From Pyropia yezoensis (Eukaryota > Rhodophyta > Bangiophyceae > Bangiales > Bangiaceae), in the NCBI GenBank assembly GCA_009829735.1, contig CM020620.1, positions 22,170,020 to 22,234,019 of the forward strand: a stretch of DNA of 64,000 nucleotides, given 5' to 3'. The notes beneath the pieces are model-generated. The model searched no databases. It was not told where the DNA came from and saw nothing but the letters and a program-made list of their open reading frames with translations. Shown here one piece after another: positions 52,509 to 63,355 of the stretch; the first letter of the stretch is position 1; each line of letters opens with the position of its first letter. The translations under genes were made by a program, and so were the position numbers.

Positions 52509-55127
52509 TCTGCTCTGACCGCCGCTGCCGCCGCTCCCGGGACAGCACCCCAAAGGCGCTCGTGCGGGGGGACACGCGGCCGAGCAGCTCCAGGGCGCTC
52601 GACGTGGACCGCCGGCCGCCGCCGGGCGGCCCCGCGCCGCCGTCAGAGGCGCCCTCCAAGTCACTGTCGCTGTCGCCGCCGCCGCCGCCGCCGCCGCCGC
52701 GTCCGCCGCCGCCGCCGCCGCGCAGGCCGCCGCCCCCGTCCTCGGCCAGCGCCTCGGCTTCCTTGGCCGCCGCCGACGCGCGCGACGCGTCCTGCCGGCC
52801 GAGCATAAACAGCAGCGGCGCGACGATAAACGTAAAGACGGATAGGCCCAGGAAGTTGCCGCCGTACCCAATCACCTGCGGACGGGGGAGGAAGAGCGGG
52901 CAAAAGAAAAAAGAAAGGTGCGTGAAGCGGGGGGAGGGAACAGGCACAAGCAAACAAAGGGACCGAGGAGAAAAAGAAGAGGGGGCAAAAAAAGAGAGTC
53001 AGCCTGCCATCCCGGCCGCAGCCCCCACCGTATCCCGCCAAGCGCGCACCCTCCTCCCCTCCCGCCCACCACGAGTGCGGGCCTCCGCCGCCCCCCACCA
53101 CGCACCTGCTCGAGGAACTGCGCGACCGTGTAGGTGGAGCGCGTCGAGTAGTGCTCCACGGTGTAGGTGAAAAAGGCGAGGGAGACGTGGAAAAAGTTCT
53201 GCCCTGGCTCCCGCTGCTGCAGCCGCGGGTACACGTCCGCCTTGGCCACGTACTGCTCCTCCTGGGCGCGGAGGCGGTCGGCGCCCTGCCGCACATTGTG
53301 CTCGACGACGCGCTTGGACAGGAAGAGCTGGGTGAGGCTGTTGGCGGCCACCCGGCCGAGCGGCACCCCCGAGATGGACTCGTGGTCGTGCGCCGCCGTG
53401 TTGTCCGCGTCCGCCAGCCGGTCCAGCACGTGCACGTCCACCCCCGGATCATAGTTGACGAGCGGCGTGGAGAACTCCACCGCCCCGTTGACCACCACCC
53501 ACCCGGTGCCGTTCCAGTTGTAGCGGGGCGCCTCCTCAGCGGGGGGCGTTGGGTAAAAGTGGCCACCGAAAAAGACCGTGTTGCACAGCTGCCGGGAGGT
53601 CATGGCGGCGGTGCTGAGCGTGGCCGGGTCCACCCCCGGGGTGACGCCCAGGATGCCCTTGCGCTGCAGCTCGGCCAGCTCGGTGGCGTTGGCGAGGAGC
53701 TTGAGGAGTTCCGCCGTGTACTCGTCGTCCATGCTGTCGGGGGAGACCATGCACTGGGCAAACGGCGCGTACGAGACAAAGTGGATCTGCACGTTGTGCA
53801 GCTTGTTCTCCTCGGCCGTCCTGCCCCGGTGGAGGACCAGGTTCTCATCCAACACCTTCTCGTAGCAGTAGACACAGTCAATGCCCGTCACCCCGCGGTG
53901 GCGCGTCGACAGGATGCCCGTGCGGTCGCTGCAGTTCGGCGGCCCTTTGGGGAGCTCCCGGAGGAGGCCCGCGCCAACGGGGTCGTCCTCCCGGCGGCCC
54001 AGCGCGCTCGCGTCTGGCCCCGGCGGGAGGCGCATGTACGTGACGCGGAACAGGGAGGGCCCCGAGTAGTTGCGGTCCCGGCGGAGGGCTTCGGAGAAGG
54101 CGGGCCCCTCGACACAAAAGCTCAGCCGCGGCACCGGCAGGGAGGTGACGTCCTCAAAGCGCGCGTGCGTCAGCGGGTTTTGGATGTCCGTGACAAAGTC
54201 CCGGACCAGCAGCCCCACCAGCACAATGCACGTGGCGGTGGTGAGGAAGAGGAGCGCGAGCGTCACCCACAGCCGCTTCTCCCGGTAGCTCACCACCCCG
54301 TCCCCGTCCCGGTCTGCCCACCGGGCGTACCAGGGGAGCGCCGCGTGGGCGGCCGCCGCCTCGGCGGCCGCCTCCTCCGCCGACGCCGCCCACATGGCCA
54401 GCGCCTCCTCCATCCGCCGGCCGGCGGCGGCGAGGCCCGCCAGCGCCGCCGCCTCGTCCGCCTCCCCCAGCGCCGCGTCCAGCGCCCGCCGCACCGCCGC
54501 CCGCTCGTCGTCGAGCATCCGGGAGAGGTCGCCGAGGCCCCGCCCCCGGGCGGCGGTGACGGCGTCGCCCAGCTTGGCGAGGCCCGTGAAGAGGGCCTCC
54601 AGGTCGTGCTTCTCCGCCAGCGCCCGCTTGTACCCGCCGGGGTCCCGCGCCAGCAGCGCCGCCCGCAGCCGCCCGCGGCTGGCTGCGAGCGCCCGCGCCT
54701 CGCGGCGGCGGCTGAGGCTCTCCCGCCGGCCCCCGTCGGACGTCACCGACGTGCGGCGCCACCAGCCGCCGCCGCCGCCGCCGCCGCCGTCCCCGCCGCC
54801 GCCGCCGCCGGCAGCAGAGGCGGCGGCGGTGGAGCGGCGGCCGCCGCCGCCGCCTCCCACCTCGATGTCATCGTCGCTGTCGTAGCGGCGGAACGGCTTG
54901 TCGCCGCCCCCGTCTTGCGGGGCGCCCACGCCCACAGAGGAGGAGGAGGCAGAAGTGGGGCTGTCGGACGGCGCGCGCCCCGTCGACGGGCGGGCGCCGC
55001 CCGTCTCTGCGCGGCCCTGGGGATCCGCCGTGGGGTTGCCGGCGGGCGCCGGGGGCTCGCCGGCGGGCGCCGGGTGATCGCCGGCGGGCGCACCCCCGGT
55101 GGGGAGGGGCGCCGGCGGGGAGGGCAT
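52231..55127 (-). CDS. DEG/ENaC-superfamily-like ion channel with EF-hand before TM1 (two exons)
   Basis: Exon 1 is 53106-55127 (674 codons from MPSPPAPLPT) and exon 2 is 52231-52875; both junctions are in phase 0, giving 888 residues. The N-terminal part is Pro/Ser-rich, then a helical Arg/Ala-rich region. A 12-residue EF-hand loop DRDGDGVVSYRE (about residues 272-283) has all calcium ligand positions. It is followed at once by TM1 (LWVTLALLFLTTATCIVLVG). Then comes a long extracellular-type region (about 370 residues) with six Cys and sequons (NYSG, NCSD, NATE, NGTG), starting with DVTSLPVPRLSFCVEG as in the post-TM1 segment of ENaC/ASIC. Before TM2 is YTVAQFLEQVIGYGGNFLGL, then SVFTFIVAP. 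The G-L-S matches the G-x-S selectivity motif, and GG-x-x-GL-x-x-S resembles ASIC. Such subunits form trimeric cation channels. The Gly/Ser-rich tail (about 190 residues) is disordered. Family assignment rests on topology and short motifs, hence the moderate confidence. Confidence 0.7.
52876..53105 (-). other. Spliceosomal intron of the channel gene
   Basis: 230 bp on the minus strand, donor CAG|GTGCGT, acceptor CCCGTCCGCAG|GTG. It contains in-frame low-complexity sequence, and splicing joins AQFLEQ to VIGYGGNFLG, which restores the pre-TM2/TM2 motif. Phase 0, like the dehydrogenase intron. Confidence 0.88.
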
Positions 55128-56789
55128 GGCGACGCTTTGGGGGGAGGGGGGGGGGCGGGGGGGGGGGAGGGCGCCGTACCGTTGGGGCACGGCGTCGTGG
55201 TCGTCGGGTGGCAAGGGGGGGGGGAGTGCCCGTAGCGGCGTCGGAGCGGTCGACGCGCCGGGGGATGAGGCGGCGGCCGCCGTCCGCGGTCGCACACAAA
55301 AGACGTCCCCCGCGCCTGCGCGTGACGCCCCCCCGACACACGCACTCCACGGCTGGGGGCGCACAGGCGCCCACGTCAGCACGCGGGGCGGGGCCCCCGG
55401 CGGCCCATGGAGGGAAGGGGGGGAGGGGGTGCCCCGTCTGTGCCATCCCGCATTGTGATGGCGGTGGGACGCACCGTACCAGACACTCCCCCAGAGGGGG
55501 CTGACCGTAGCGGCCCTCAGCACGGCCGTCGCAGCTGATGTCGGCCGTGCGGTGCAAAGGGGGTGAGCCCTGAGGAGGCGGCGACGGTGGGCTGGCGGCC
55601 GCCCGCCCGGCCGCGGCGCTTGGCAGGGATCCATGCCCGTCGGTGCCCCCCGCCGCCGACGCGCACGGAGTCGACAGGCGACCGCCGGCGCCCGAATTAT
55701 CCATAGGGGGTTTGGTGATGGAGGCATGGGTGGCGGGAGGACGGCAGCCCCACTGACGCCATTGTGTTGTGTTGGCCGCGCGGTCCATGCTATCGCGGTC
55801 GACTATGAGCTGGCGCCGTCGACAGCGACTGAGGTGGGCCCCGCCGCAGGCGGTGTGCCCGACGAGGACGGTCGGCCTCCCGCCCACCCCTCTGGCTGGA
55901 CCAAACGGGGGAGCGTGGGCCAGCTTTTTTTTTTTTTTTTCCAGCTACTGGCATATCGATACACACCTTGCCCCACCCCCGCCCCCCCCTCCCCGCCCGG
56001 CCACCCCCCGACCCCCCGCACCTCGCCCCCTCGGAGAGCAGCTGGGCTGACGCGCGGCGACGCCGCTTCCCCCTCCCGACCGCCCCCACCGCCGCCACCC
56101 CGCACGCACTGCCGTTATCGTCACGCGCTCCCAAGGCCCGACAGAGACGGGGCGGTGGCTCCCACCCCCCCCCCCGCAAAAAACAAAAAAGAAGAGGGAG
56201 AGGGTCGTTGCAACTTTGCCTCGGCTGAGGCACACGTGGGCCCACGTGGGGAGGGCGTCTGTGGGGGGAAGGAGGGGGGATGGGCGCGGGAGGAGGGATC
56301 ACAGACGCACCAGAGAACCAGGTCAAGGTCCCCCGCCTTTGCGGAGCGCCTCGCCGCCGTTTGAGGTGATGGGCCGCCACGGCGGTGGCGGGCGGGTCCG
56401 CCTTGTGGCGGCGCCGCACGCGCACTGCCGCGCGCCATGAGGGAGGCGGCGGCCGCCGCCGCGGCCAGTCCTCGAGCTGGCGTCGCCGCCCCCCGTTGCG
56501 CAGCCGTACCCTGGGGTTGGCGCGCAAAGGGGCGTCGGGCGTGACCAGCGGCCCCCAAGCGCGCGTTGGGCCTACATAGGGGGGGGGGCCCTTGTCTTGG
56601 CCGGCGCTGCCGTCGCCGCCGCCTGCCGACGGTGGCCCGCTTTGTGGAACTCGTGGATGCGGTGATGGTGGCAGTGGCGATGATGGTAACGGTGGCGGAT
56701 GGCTGCGGCGGCAGTGATGGGAGCGGTGTTGCTCAGCACAGGTCTAAATCTAAAGCTTTAGGTAGACCGTCCCCCTTCGTCAGGTTCCC

Positions 56790-56996
56790 ATGATGACGAT
56801 GCTGCCGAAGTTTTTCTTTTTCTTTCTTCTACTGTCTCGCCTCCTCTGGGACGTCCATGGGGCGGCGTCGGCGGGCGCTGCCGCAAAAGAGGGGCCCGAT
56901 CCCCGCAAGCGGGGTAGCGGCCGGCCAAATTGGTTGTGGCGGCCACGCTGGCACACCCCGGATGCGGCCGTCATGACGTTGTGGGAGGCAGGTTAG
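56790..56996 (+). CDS. Possible small secreted protein
   Basis: A 68-codon frame starts MMTMLPKFFFFFLLLSRLLW, a hydrophobic stretch that looks like a signal peptide, followed by DVHGAASAGAAAKE and a basic Trp-containing tail. No family recognised. The hydrophobicity comes from a T-rich DNA stretch, so chance is quite possible. Confidence 0.2.
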   Translation: MMTMLPKFFFFFLLLSRLLWDVHGAASAGAAAKEGPDPRKRGSGRPNWLWRPRWHTPDAAVMTLWEAG

Positions 56997-58975
56997 GCGC
57001 GAGGCAGAGAGGAGGGGGGGAGCTCAAGACAAGTGCGTTGGTGCGCCTCGCGCAGGGGGTCGCTCCGGGAGCCAGAGGGCGGGAGTTGGGGGGGGAACAC
57101 TGCCCCACTTCTCGTCTGGGCTGCGCTCCGCTTGCCCACCCGCTGCGCTCCTCCCCCGTGCGCTGCGGCCCGGCCCAGAGGGGCGGTCCGTCCTCTGGAC
57201 ACTCACACCCCACCGCGGCGGGGTCGGCGCCGCCGCCGCCTCGCCGGCGCACGTTATGGGATTAATGTCCTCCCTGCTTCGCAACCCCCACCCCCACCCC
57301 TCCTCCCACGTCCATTGCACGGTAGGGTGGTGGAAGCGCCCGTCGGCGGTGGCGCGTTTTCTCTTCTTCTTGGCTCCTTTGTTCACAACCGCTGCCCGCC
57401 GACCCAATGTGAGCTGGTCGGCTGTGACGGCCATGGAGACGACAACAACAGCAGCAGCAGCAGCGGCAACGGCAGCGGCAGCGGCGAGAGCGGCAGCGGC
57501 AGCGTCGTCGTTAATCGTCAGCCGTCCCCTTCCTCCATCCACGCGAATCGTCCCACCGGACCCGTCTCTACTCCACCCTCTCTGCGCGCCCCAGGGCGAG
57601 GCGTCGGAGGCGGCGGCGGCCTCGGACTCATAATCCGCACCCGTCCACGGCATGAGAGCTGACGGCGTGCCCGTGGCGGGCAGGTCGGCGCCGGCGCCGG
57701 ATCAGCGGCTGGCCATCGCGTTGTGAAGAGGAGCGTCTATTCGTGGGGAAAGAGGAGGGAACGGAGGCGAGGCGGTCCAAACGGCAAGCTCTCGTCGCCC
57801 GGGAGGGACGGTACGGAGGGAGCAACTGTCAGCCTGATCGTCAAGGGAAGTACTGTATACAAATCCCCATCAGCCCGCTGCACCTCCCCTACCAAGCTCA
57901 GCCGCGAGCCCCCCTCCCAAATGGAGGTGATACTCGGGCACACCCTATGAAGTTGGCGCCCATACAACAACGCGGCGTGCGGATGGCCGTCTGCCGCCGC
58001 CACAGGCTTTCCCATCTGCCTCTCTTGCTGCCACGCGGCTCGGTGGCGTTTGGCCTACCTATTGTTCCTCTCTTTTCACCCCTTCCGTGCCGCTGTGAGT
58101 GCTTGCAGCAGGAGCGGCGGCGGTGGCGGCAGCTGTGCTGCCGGCAGTGGCGGCGGTTGTGCTGGCGGCGGTTGTGCTGGCGGCAGCTGCGGCGATGTGG
58201 GGGCGGCTGCCGCAGCGGCGTCGGAGGCGGCGCTGCAGTCCAAAGGGTACCTTCGGTTAGCAGGATGCGCCAAGGGGGGGATGATTCTGGGTGGAGGCAG
58301 GGGACATGTCCGTGAGGTGGAGGAACGGGGGGTAGTTGGAGAAAGGGGGTGGGCGGGGCCCGTCACGCTGGGACGGGGAGACCGCGTCAGCCCTTCCCCC
58401 TCCCCCCTCCCTGCCTGTTCTGTCGTCAGATTGCCTTGCGCGCTGCGCCTGTTGACAGCACCTGCCTGACGAACCCTCCTCTGCGGACCGCATGCCGCTC
58501 CATGGCTCTCGCTCACTGCCACGGGCGCGGGGAGGGGGTGCGCCGGCGTTCCAGCCCACAGCACACGGACCTACGCGTTCGCCGCGGAAGCGGCTGTCTG
58601 CCGACGGAGACCGAGCAAAGAGAAGAGGAGAGCGGGCGGGAACGACGGCCGCTGCTCGCGGCCAAGCAAGAGCGCGGCGCCGCCGCCTTGAACAGGCTCG
58701 CGCCGGAGCGGGCCGCGTTTTTAAAGTTTGGGCCCGGCGAGCGAACACCTATGCCTGCTGTGCGTGGCCGGTGCGTAGGGGCTGTGAGGGGCCGTGCGCG
58801 CGGCCCCAGTCACGTGTCGGACGAGGAGGCGCAAGTGGCAGCACGCCCCTGCTCTACTTTTTTTTTTGAATCGTGTCGTGTCTGGACCGGCGGGGCTGTT
58901 TACCCACTGGTACCGAAAGCAGTCGCAAGGGCCTGTGTCTGCCGCGGGCCGACGTCTGCGCTCCGCCGCGGAGAT

Positions 58976-59014
58976 CCTATACATATATACATATACACGC
59001 ATAGATATACATAT
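58976..59014. repeat. AT-rich island of TATACA units
   Basis: ctatacatatatacatatacacgc...atatacatatg: short TATAC/ATACA repeats in surroundings of very high GC. It could be a degenerate microsatellite or a promoter-like element; there is no adjacent gene to decide. Confidence 0.6.
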
Positions 59015-60409
59015 GCAGGAGAGGGATGGGGGCTCCGCGCGCCCGGAGCTGCACCGCTCGTCGGAGCGAAAGCCAGACGCCGAAGCCGCGGATTCACCGC
59101 GGGGAAAGGCGGGCAGGGACGCGGGCGGGCGGGGTTTTGGCAGCGGTGAGGCTCTGCCCCGCCAGAGGGCCGTGCAGCACCTCAGAAAAAAACGACAACC
59201 GTGGGGGGGAGGTTGGAGGGGGCAGGCGCAAACGACGTTGCCGACCTCGTGAAGAGGCGGGGCTGCCTCTCCGGAGGGCGGGGAACCGCACGTTGCCGGG
59301 GAGGCCCGGCAGGTCGAGATTTTGGGCGCCACCCCGTCCCCCAGCCCCCCAGGCCACCTCCCCCCCCCCGCCTGCGCCACGCGGGGAAAAACGGGGCAAG
59401 GCTGGTGGGGAGCTCTCGCGAGGTGCACGGCGCGCTCACCGCCCGGCGCGTCGCGTCCCCCCGGCGCAGGCCACAGTGGGTGGGGGCGAAACGCCGGCCT
59501 GCCGTTTTGTGGGCCCGCCGTTGTGGGCGGCCCCCCCCCCGTTTCGTCGGCTGCGGGCCCGCTGCCCCCACAGCTCCCCCCCCTCCCCTGCGCTTGGAAG
59601 CGGGGAGGTGTGGGGGTTGTAGATTCGGCGGGGAACTGTGGGAAGCAGCCGCAAGCTGGGGGGTCACCCCCTCGGGTCAGGCGGGTCACGCCCCCCCCCC
59701 TCGGGGCGGACCCACCCCAAACAGCAGCTCTTGTTAGGGGGGCGGGCTGGGCCCCCAGCCATCCCATGATGGGCCCGGGGGTGGAGGTGAGGGCTTTTTG
59801 GCGCCAGAAGTCGCCCCTCCCCATGCGCAGAGTGTGCCCACACAGACCGCAGAACCACAACACTGCCCAACGCACCCACGCATGCGCCCCCTCTTTATTG
59901 AGGGGGCCAGAGATGGTGTGTGGCGCGGGCCACGGACGGAGACGCTCACGGGGTGGGGGGGCTTGCAGACCGGTGGTGGCGGCGCGGGCGCGCCTCCCCC
60001 CGACGCCCCCCCGCCTGCGCGCCGCCCGTGTCCACGGGGCGGCTGTCGCCGACGCGGCCCCACCGCGGCGTTGCAGCCCCTACCGCGCGGTACACGCGCG
60101 GGTGTCGGCCACCGCAGGGAGGGGCGGTTCCGCGACGGAACGCGCGCGCGCGCGCGCGGCGTTTGCAAATCCCCCCACCCCACCCTCCCGTCTCTTGTTA
60201 AGGGGGCACCACCCGGCCTGTTGTCGTCGTGTACCCCCTTGCGCGGCCACAGGCACACGTCGTACAGTGCGCTCTTCCACCCGACGAGCCAGAGTGTCTG
60301 GCCCCTTCTCGCCGGTCCTTGCCACCGCTTCCAAGCACCTTACGCGTCGCGGTCCCTGCAGCGCACCCCCTCCCCCCCCTTCTATCGTCCGTGTTCCCCC
60401 CACACTTCT

Positions 60410-60428
60410 GTTTTTTTTTTTTCTTGCA
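60410..60428 (+). promoter_or_regulatory. Candidate 3' splice site (5'-UTR intron of the Ala/Pro-rich gene)
   Basis: A run of 13 T and C followed by TTGCAG|TAGGGG is a textbook acceptor, 65 bp before the ATG at 60493. The exon just after it is not coding (TAG in one frame), so an intron in the untranslated leader is the simplest reading. The matching donor was not identified. Confidence 0.45.
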
Positions 60429-60492
60429 GTAGGGGCGGCGCACCGGCGCCCCTTTCCTACGGTCGTGGTCGAGACACCCACACGAGCGGGTC

Positions 60493-63355
60493 ATGGCGTC
60501 TACGGCGGCTATGCCAGCCGACGTGCCCTCCCCCCCCCGGGCGGACAGGGAGCGGCGGCCCAGTGGCAGCGGCGGCAGCGGCGGTAGCCGTGGCAGTCGT
60601 GGCAGCAGCGGCAGCGACGTGACGCCCGAGCCGCGGCTGGCGCGCCACAACACGGTGCCCACCGGCATTGGCGGCGGCGGCGGCGGCGGCGACGCGCACC
60701 ACCCCCAGTTGGGCCTGTCGGCGCTCCGGTCGCTGCGGCTGCGGCTGGACGACCGCCGCGGGTCGGGGTCGCTGTCGTCGGCGCCGTCGTCGTCGGCGGC
60801 GGCGGGCGCCAAGTCCCCGTCGGGCCTCCGGTCGCCGCTGGGGAAGCTCGCGTCGGGGGGGGGCAGCTTCCTCCGCCGCTTCCGCTCCGCGGCGGCGGCC
60901 AAGGAGGCGGCCGCCGCCGCTGCCGCTGCGGGGGGCTCCCCGGCGGCGGCCTCCGCCGCCTCCTCCACCGTGGGCGGCTCGTCGGTGCCATCGTCCCCGC
61001 CGCCGCCCGCGTCGGGGGGCGGGGGGGGGGGGCTGGTGAAGAGTGGCTCCTTCCTCCGCCGCCGCTCGGCACGTGCCGTTGCGGCGGCGACCGCCGCGGC
61101 GGCGGCGGCGGGGGGGGGGCGGGCACGTCCAGCCGGGATAACAGCAACGGCACCGGCCGGGATGCGAGCGCGGGCAGCCGCGTCAGCGGCGGCAGCGGCG
61201 GCAGCGGCGGCAGCGGCGGGGACGGCGGGGGGACCAAGACCCCCCCCCCGGCGGCAGCGTCGGCCGACGCGCCGCCACCGCCGGCGGTGGCGTCGGCAGG
61301 CGCCGACGGCGGCGGCGGCGGGGGGGGGAGCGACGGGGAGCCCGCCGGCGGGGTGGGCGGCGGGGTGGCGCGCCTCGGCCGCCGCCTCACCCGCGCGGCG
61401 TCCATGCCGCTGTCGCCGTCCCGGCGGGGGCGGGCGGCGGCGGCTGCCGCCGCCGCGTCGGCCGCCGAGGCGGTGCGGGAGCGGGAGCGGGCGCGGGCGC
61501 GCGCCGACGGGGAGGTCGCGTCGGTGGCGACCGTCCTCGACGGCATTGCCGCCGACGCTGCCGCCGCCGCCGCCGGCCAGGGGGGTGCGCGAGGGGACGC
61601 GCAGCCGTCCGCGGCGCCGCCCCCCGACCCGCCGCTGCAGCTGGGCAAGGTTGTCATTGACGCGGGCGCCGCGGCGGGGCGGACGTCCACCGCGGTGCGG
61701 CCCGCGTCTTTGCCGGCGCGGGGCGTGCCGCCGCTGGCGGAGGGGGGGGCGCCCCCGCCGCTGGCCGAAGTGGCCGACGTAGCGCCGCTGCCAGTGCCGG
61801 CAGGGGCACCCGCGGCGGCAGACGTGGCAGCTGCTGCGGCAGAGCCTCCAACGGCAGCGCCCGAGGCAGCGCCAGACGCGACGTCCAAGGCAGAGGCCAA
61901 GGGGGGGGCCAAGGCAGAGGCCAAGGGGGAGCCCAAAGCAGAGCCCACGGCAGAGGCCAAGGTCGACGCCAAGGCCGCGGCCAAGGGGGCAGAGGCCAAG
62001 GCGGCCACGCCCCCAGCGGCGGCCTCGCCTGTGCGCGCCGCGCCTGCGCCCGCGCCGGCGGCGCCCACCAGCGAGCCGTCGGCGGCAGCCGCGACGCCAC
62101 CGCCGCCGCCACCCCGCGCCGGGCCGCCGCCCCAGCCCGCGACGCCACCTGCCGAGCCGCCCGCCGTGTCGCCGCCCGTGACGGCGCCCGCGGCGGCTAC
62201 GGGCGAGGCGTCGCCGCCCGCGGCCGCGGCGGCGGCGGCTGCCCCCATCGCCGCCCCCGCCCCCGCCGCTCCCTCCCCCCCCCCCCCCTCAAGGCGGTGG
62301 CGCCGCCGCCACCGGCGACGGCGGCCAAAGCAGGGGCCAAGGCGCCTGCCAAGGCAGCGGCGGCGGCGGCGGCGGCGCGGGTGCCCCCCCCGCCGCCGCC
62401 CAAGGCAGAGGTCAAGGCGCCCGCCAAGGGCGGCTCCCGCGCCGCCTTCAAGGCCGCCTTCCTCGGCGCCCCCCGGTCGGCGGCCAAGGCGGCGGCCAAG
62501 GCGGCATCGCCGGTGGCGGCGGGGGCGGCCGGCAAGCCGGCACCGGCGCCGGCGCCGGCGCCTGCCGCTCCCGCAGCGGCGGCGGCGGCGGCGACAGCCG
62601 CCCCGCCCGCCGCGGCACCCGCCGCCGCGGCGCCGCCACGGCCGGCCGCCACCCGTGACGCGGCGGTGCCGCCGCTGACCGCCCCCCCCCCCGCCCCCCC
62701 CACCGGCCGGCGGGTCACCTTTGGCACCCCCCCCGCGGTGACCGCCGCCGCCGCCGACGCCGCCGCCGCCGTCACGGCAGCGGCGCCGCCCGGCGCCGCG
62801 CCGTCGGCGGCCGCCCTCGACGCGGCCGTTGCCGCGGCGGTCGCGTCCATGGCCGCCCAGCGGGACGCTGCCGTCGCGTCGCGGGACGAGGCGGTCCGCG
62901 CGGCGGCGGCGGCCCGGTCGGCCGCCGCCGCCGCCGCCGCACGGGCCGACGCGGCCACCGCCGCGGCGGCGCGGCGGGTGGCGGCGGCCGCGGCGGCGGC
63001 ACGCAAGGCGACGCTGGCCGAGGGCGGGGCGACGGCCCCCCGGGGGGCTGCGCCGCCGCCGCGGGCGGGCGCCGCCGCCGTGGCGGCCGCGGCCGACGCG
63101 GCCGACGCGGCCGCGGGGGGGGGGGCGGGGGCGGGGGACAAGGACGGCGGCGTTGGTGGGGGCGGTGGCGGCGGCGGTGGCGGCCGCGCGCTCCGCCGGC
63201 TGGCGCGGGGGGTGGTGCTGGCGGCGGCGCTGGCGGCGGCCTTCCAGGGCGGCATGGCCGCCGACGCCTGGGCCAAGGACGAGGACGCCGACGACCGCGC
63301 TGGCGAGGGGGGGGAGGAGCAGCCCCGTCGGCCGTTTTGGGTGTGGGGGCCTTGA
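60493..63355 (+). CDS. Long Ala/Pro/Lys-rich low-complexity protein with C-terminal hydrophobic segment; two frame changes
   Basis: Start ATGGCG at 60493 (MASTAAMPADVPSPPRAD). A sensible protein continues only if the frame changes at the G run 61110-61119 (then GTSSRDNSNGTGRDASAG) and again at the 14-C run 62275-62288; with both it spans about 953 codons. N-terminal third: Ser/Gly/Arg-rich with repeated FLRR motifs (GGSFLRRF, SGSFLRRRSARA) and RLTRAASMPLSP, possible phosphorylation and lipid or 14-3-3 type sites by appearance. Middle: an AEAK/KAEAK-rich segment (61885-62010) and Pro/Ala runs. Later: a helical Ala-rich segment (ASMAAQRDAAVASRDEAVRA). End: RLARGVVLAAALAAAFQGGM, then an acidic tail, which may be a membrane anchor. 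Family unknown. The larger frame on the opposite strand (60509-63586) is a shadow without motifs. Confidence 0.6.

Larger units (their letters stand above)
55128..60492. other. Long spacer between channel gene and Ala/Pro-rich gene
   Basis: I cannot support a full gene. Upstream of the channel gene the frame stays open to 55727, but the composition is not protein-like. Small candidates are listed separately (56790-56996). Other contents: 18-T run (55924-55941), AT-rich island (58976-59014), and an excellent splice acceptor at 60410-60428. A frame at 57256-57633 and its antisense partner (57024-57653) both contain an Ala run from GCAGCA repeats; neither shows a domain. Confidence 0.5.

Noticed and set aside
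51524-53170. 548-codon plus-strand frame through the CCTG repeat
   Set aside because: It overlaps the channel gene on the other strand and is composed of repeat-derived Pro/Ala/Cys.
53151-55235. 694-codon plus-strand frame
   Set aside because: Shadow of the channel gene exon 1; the minus strand has membrane spans, EF-hand and splice sites.
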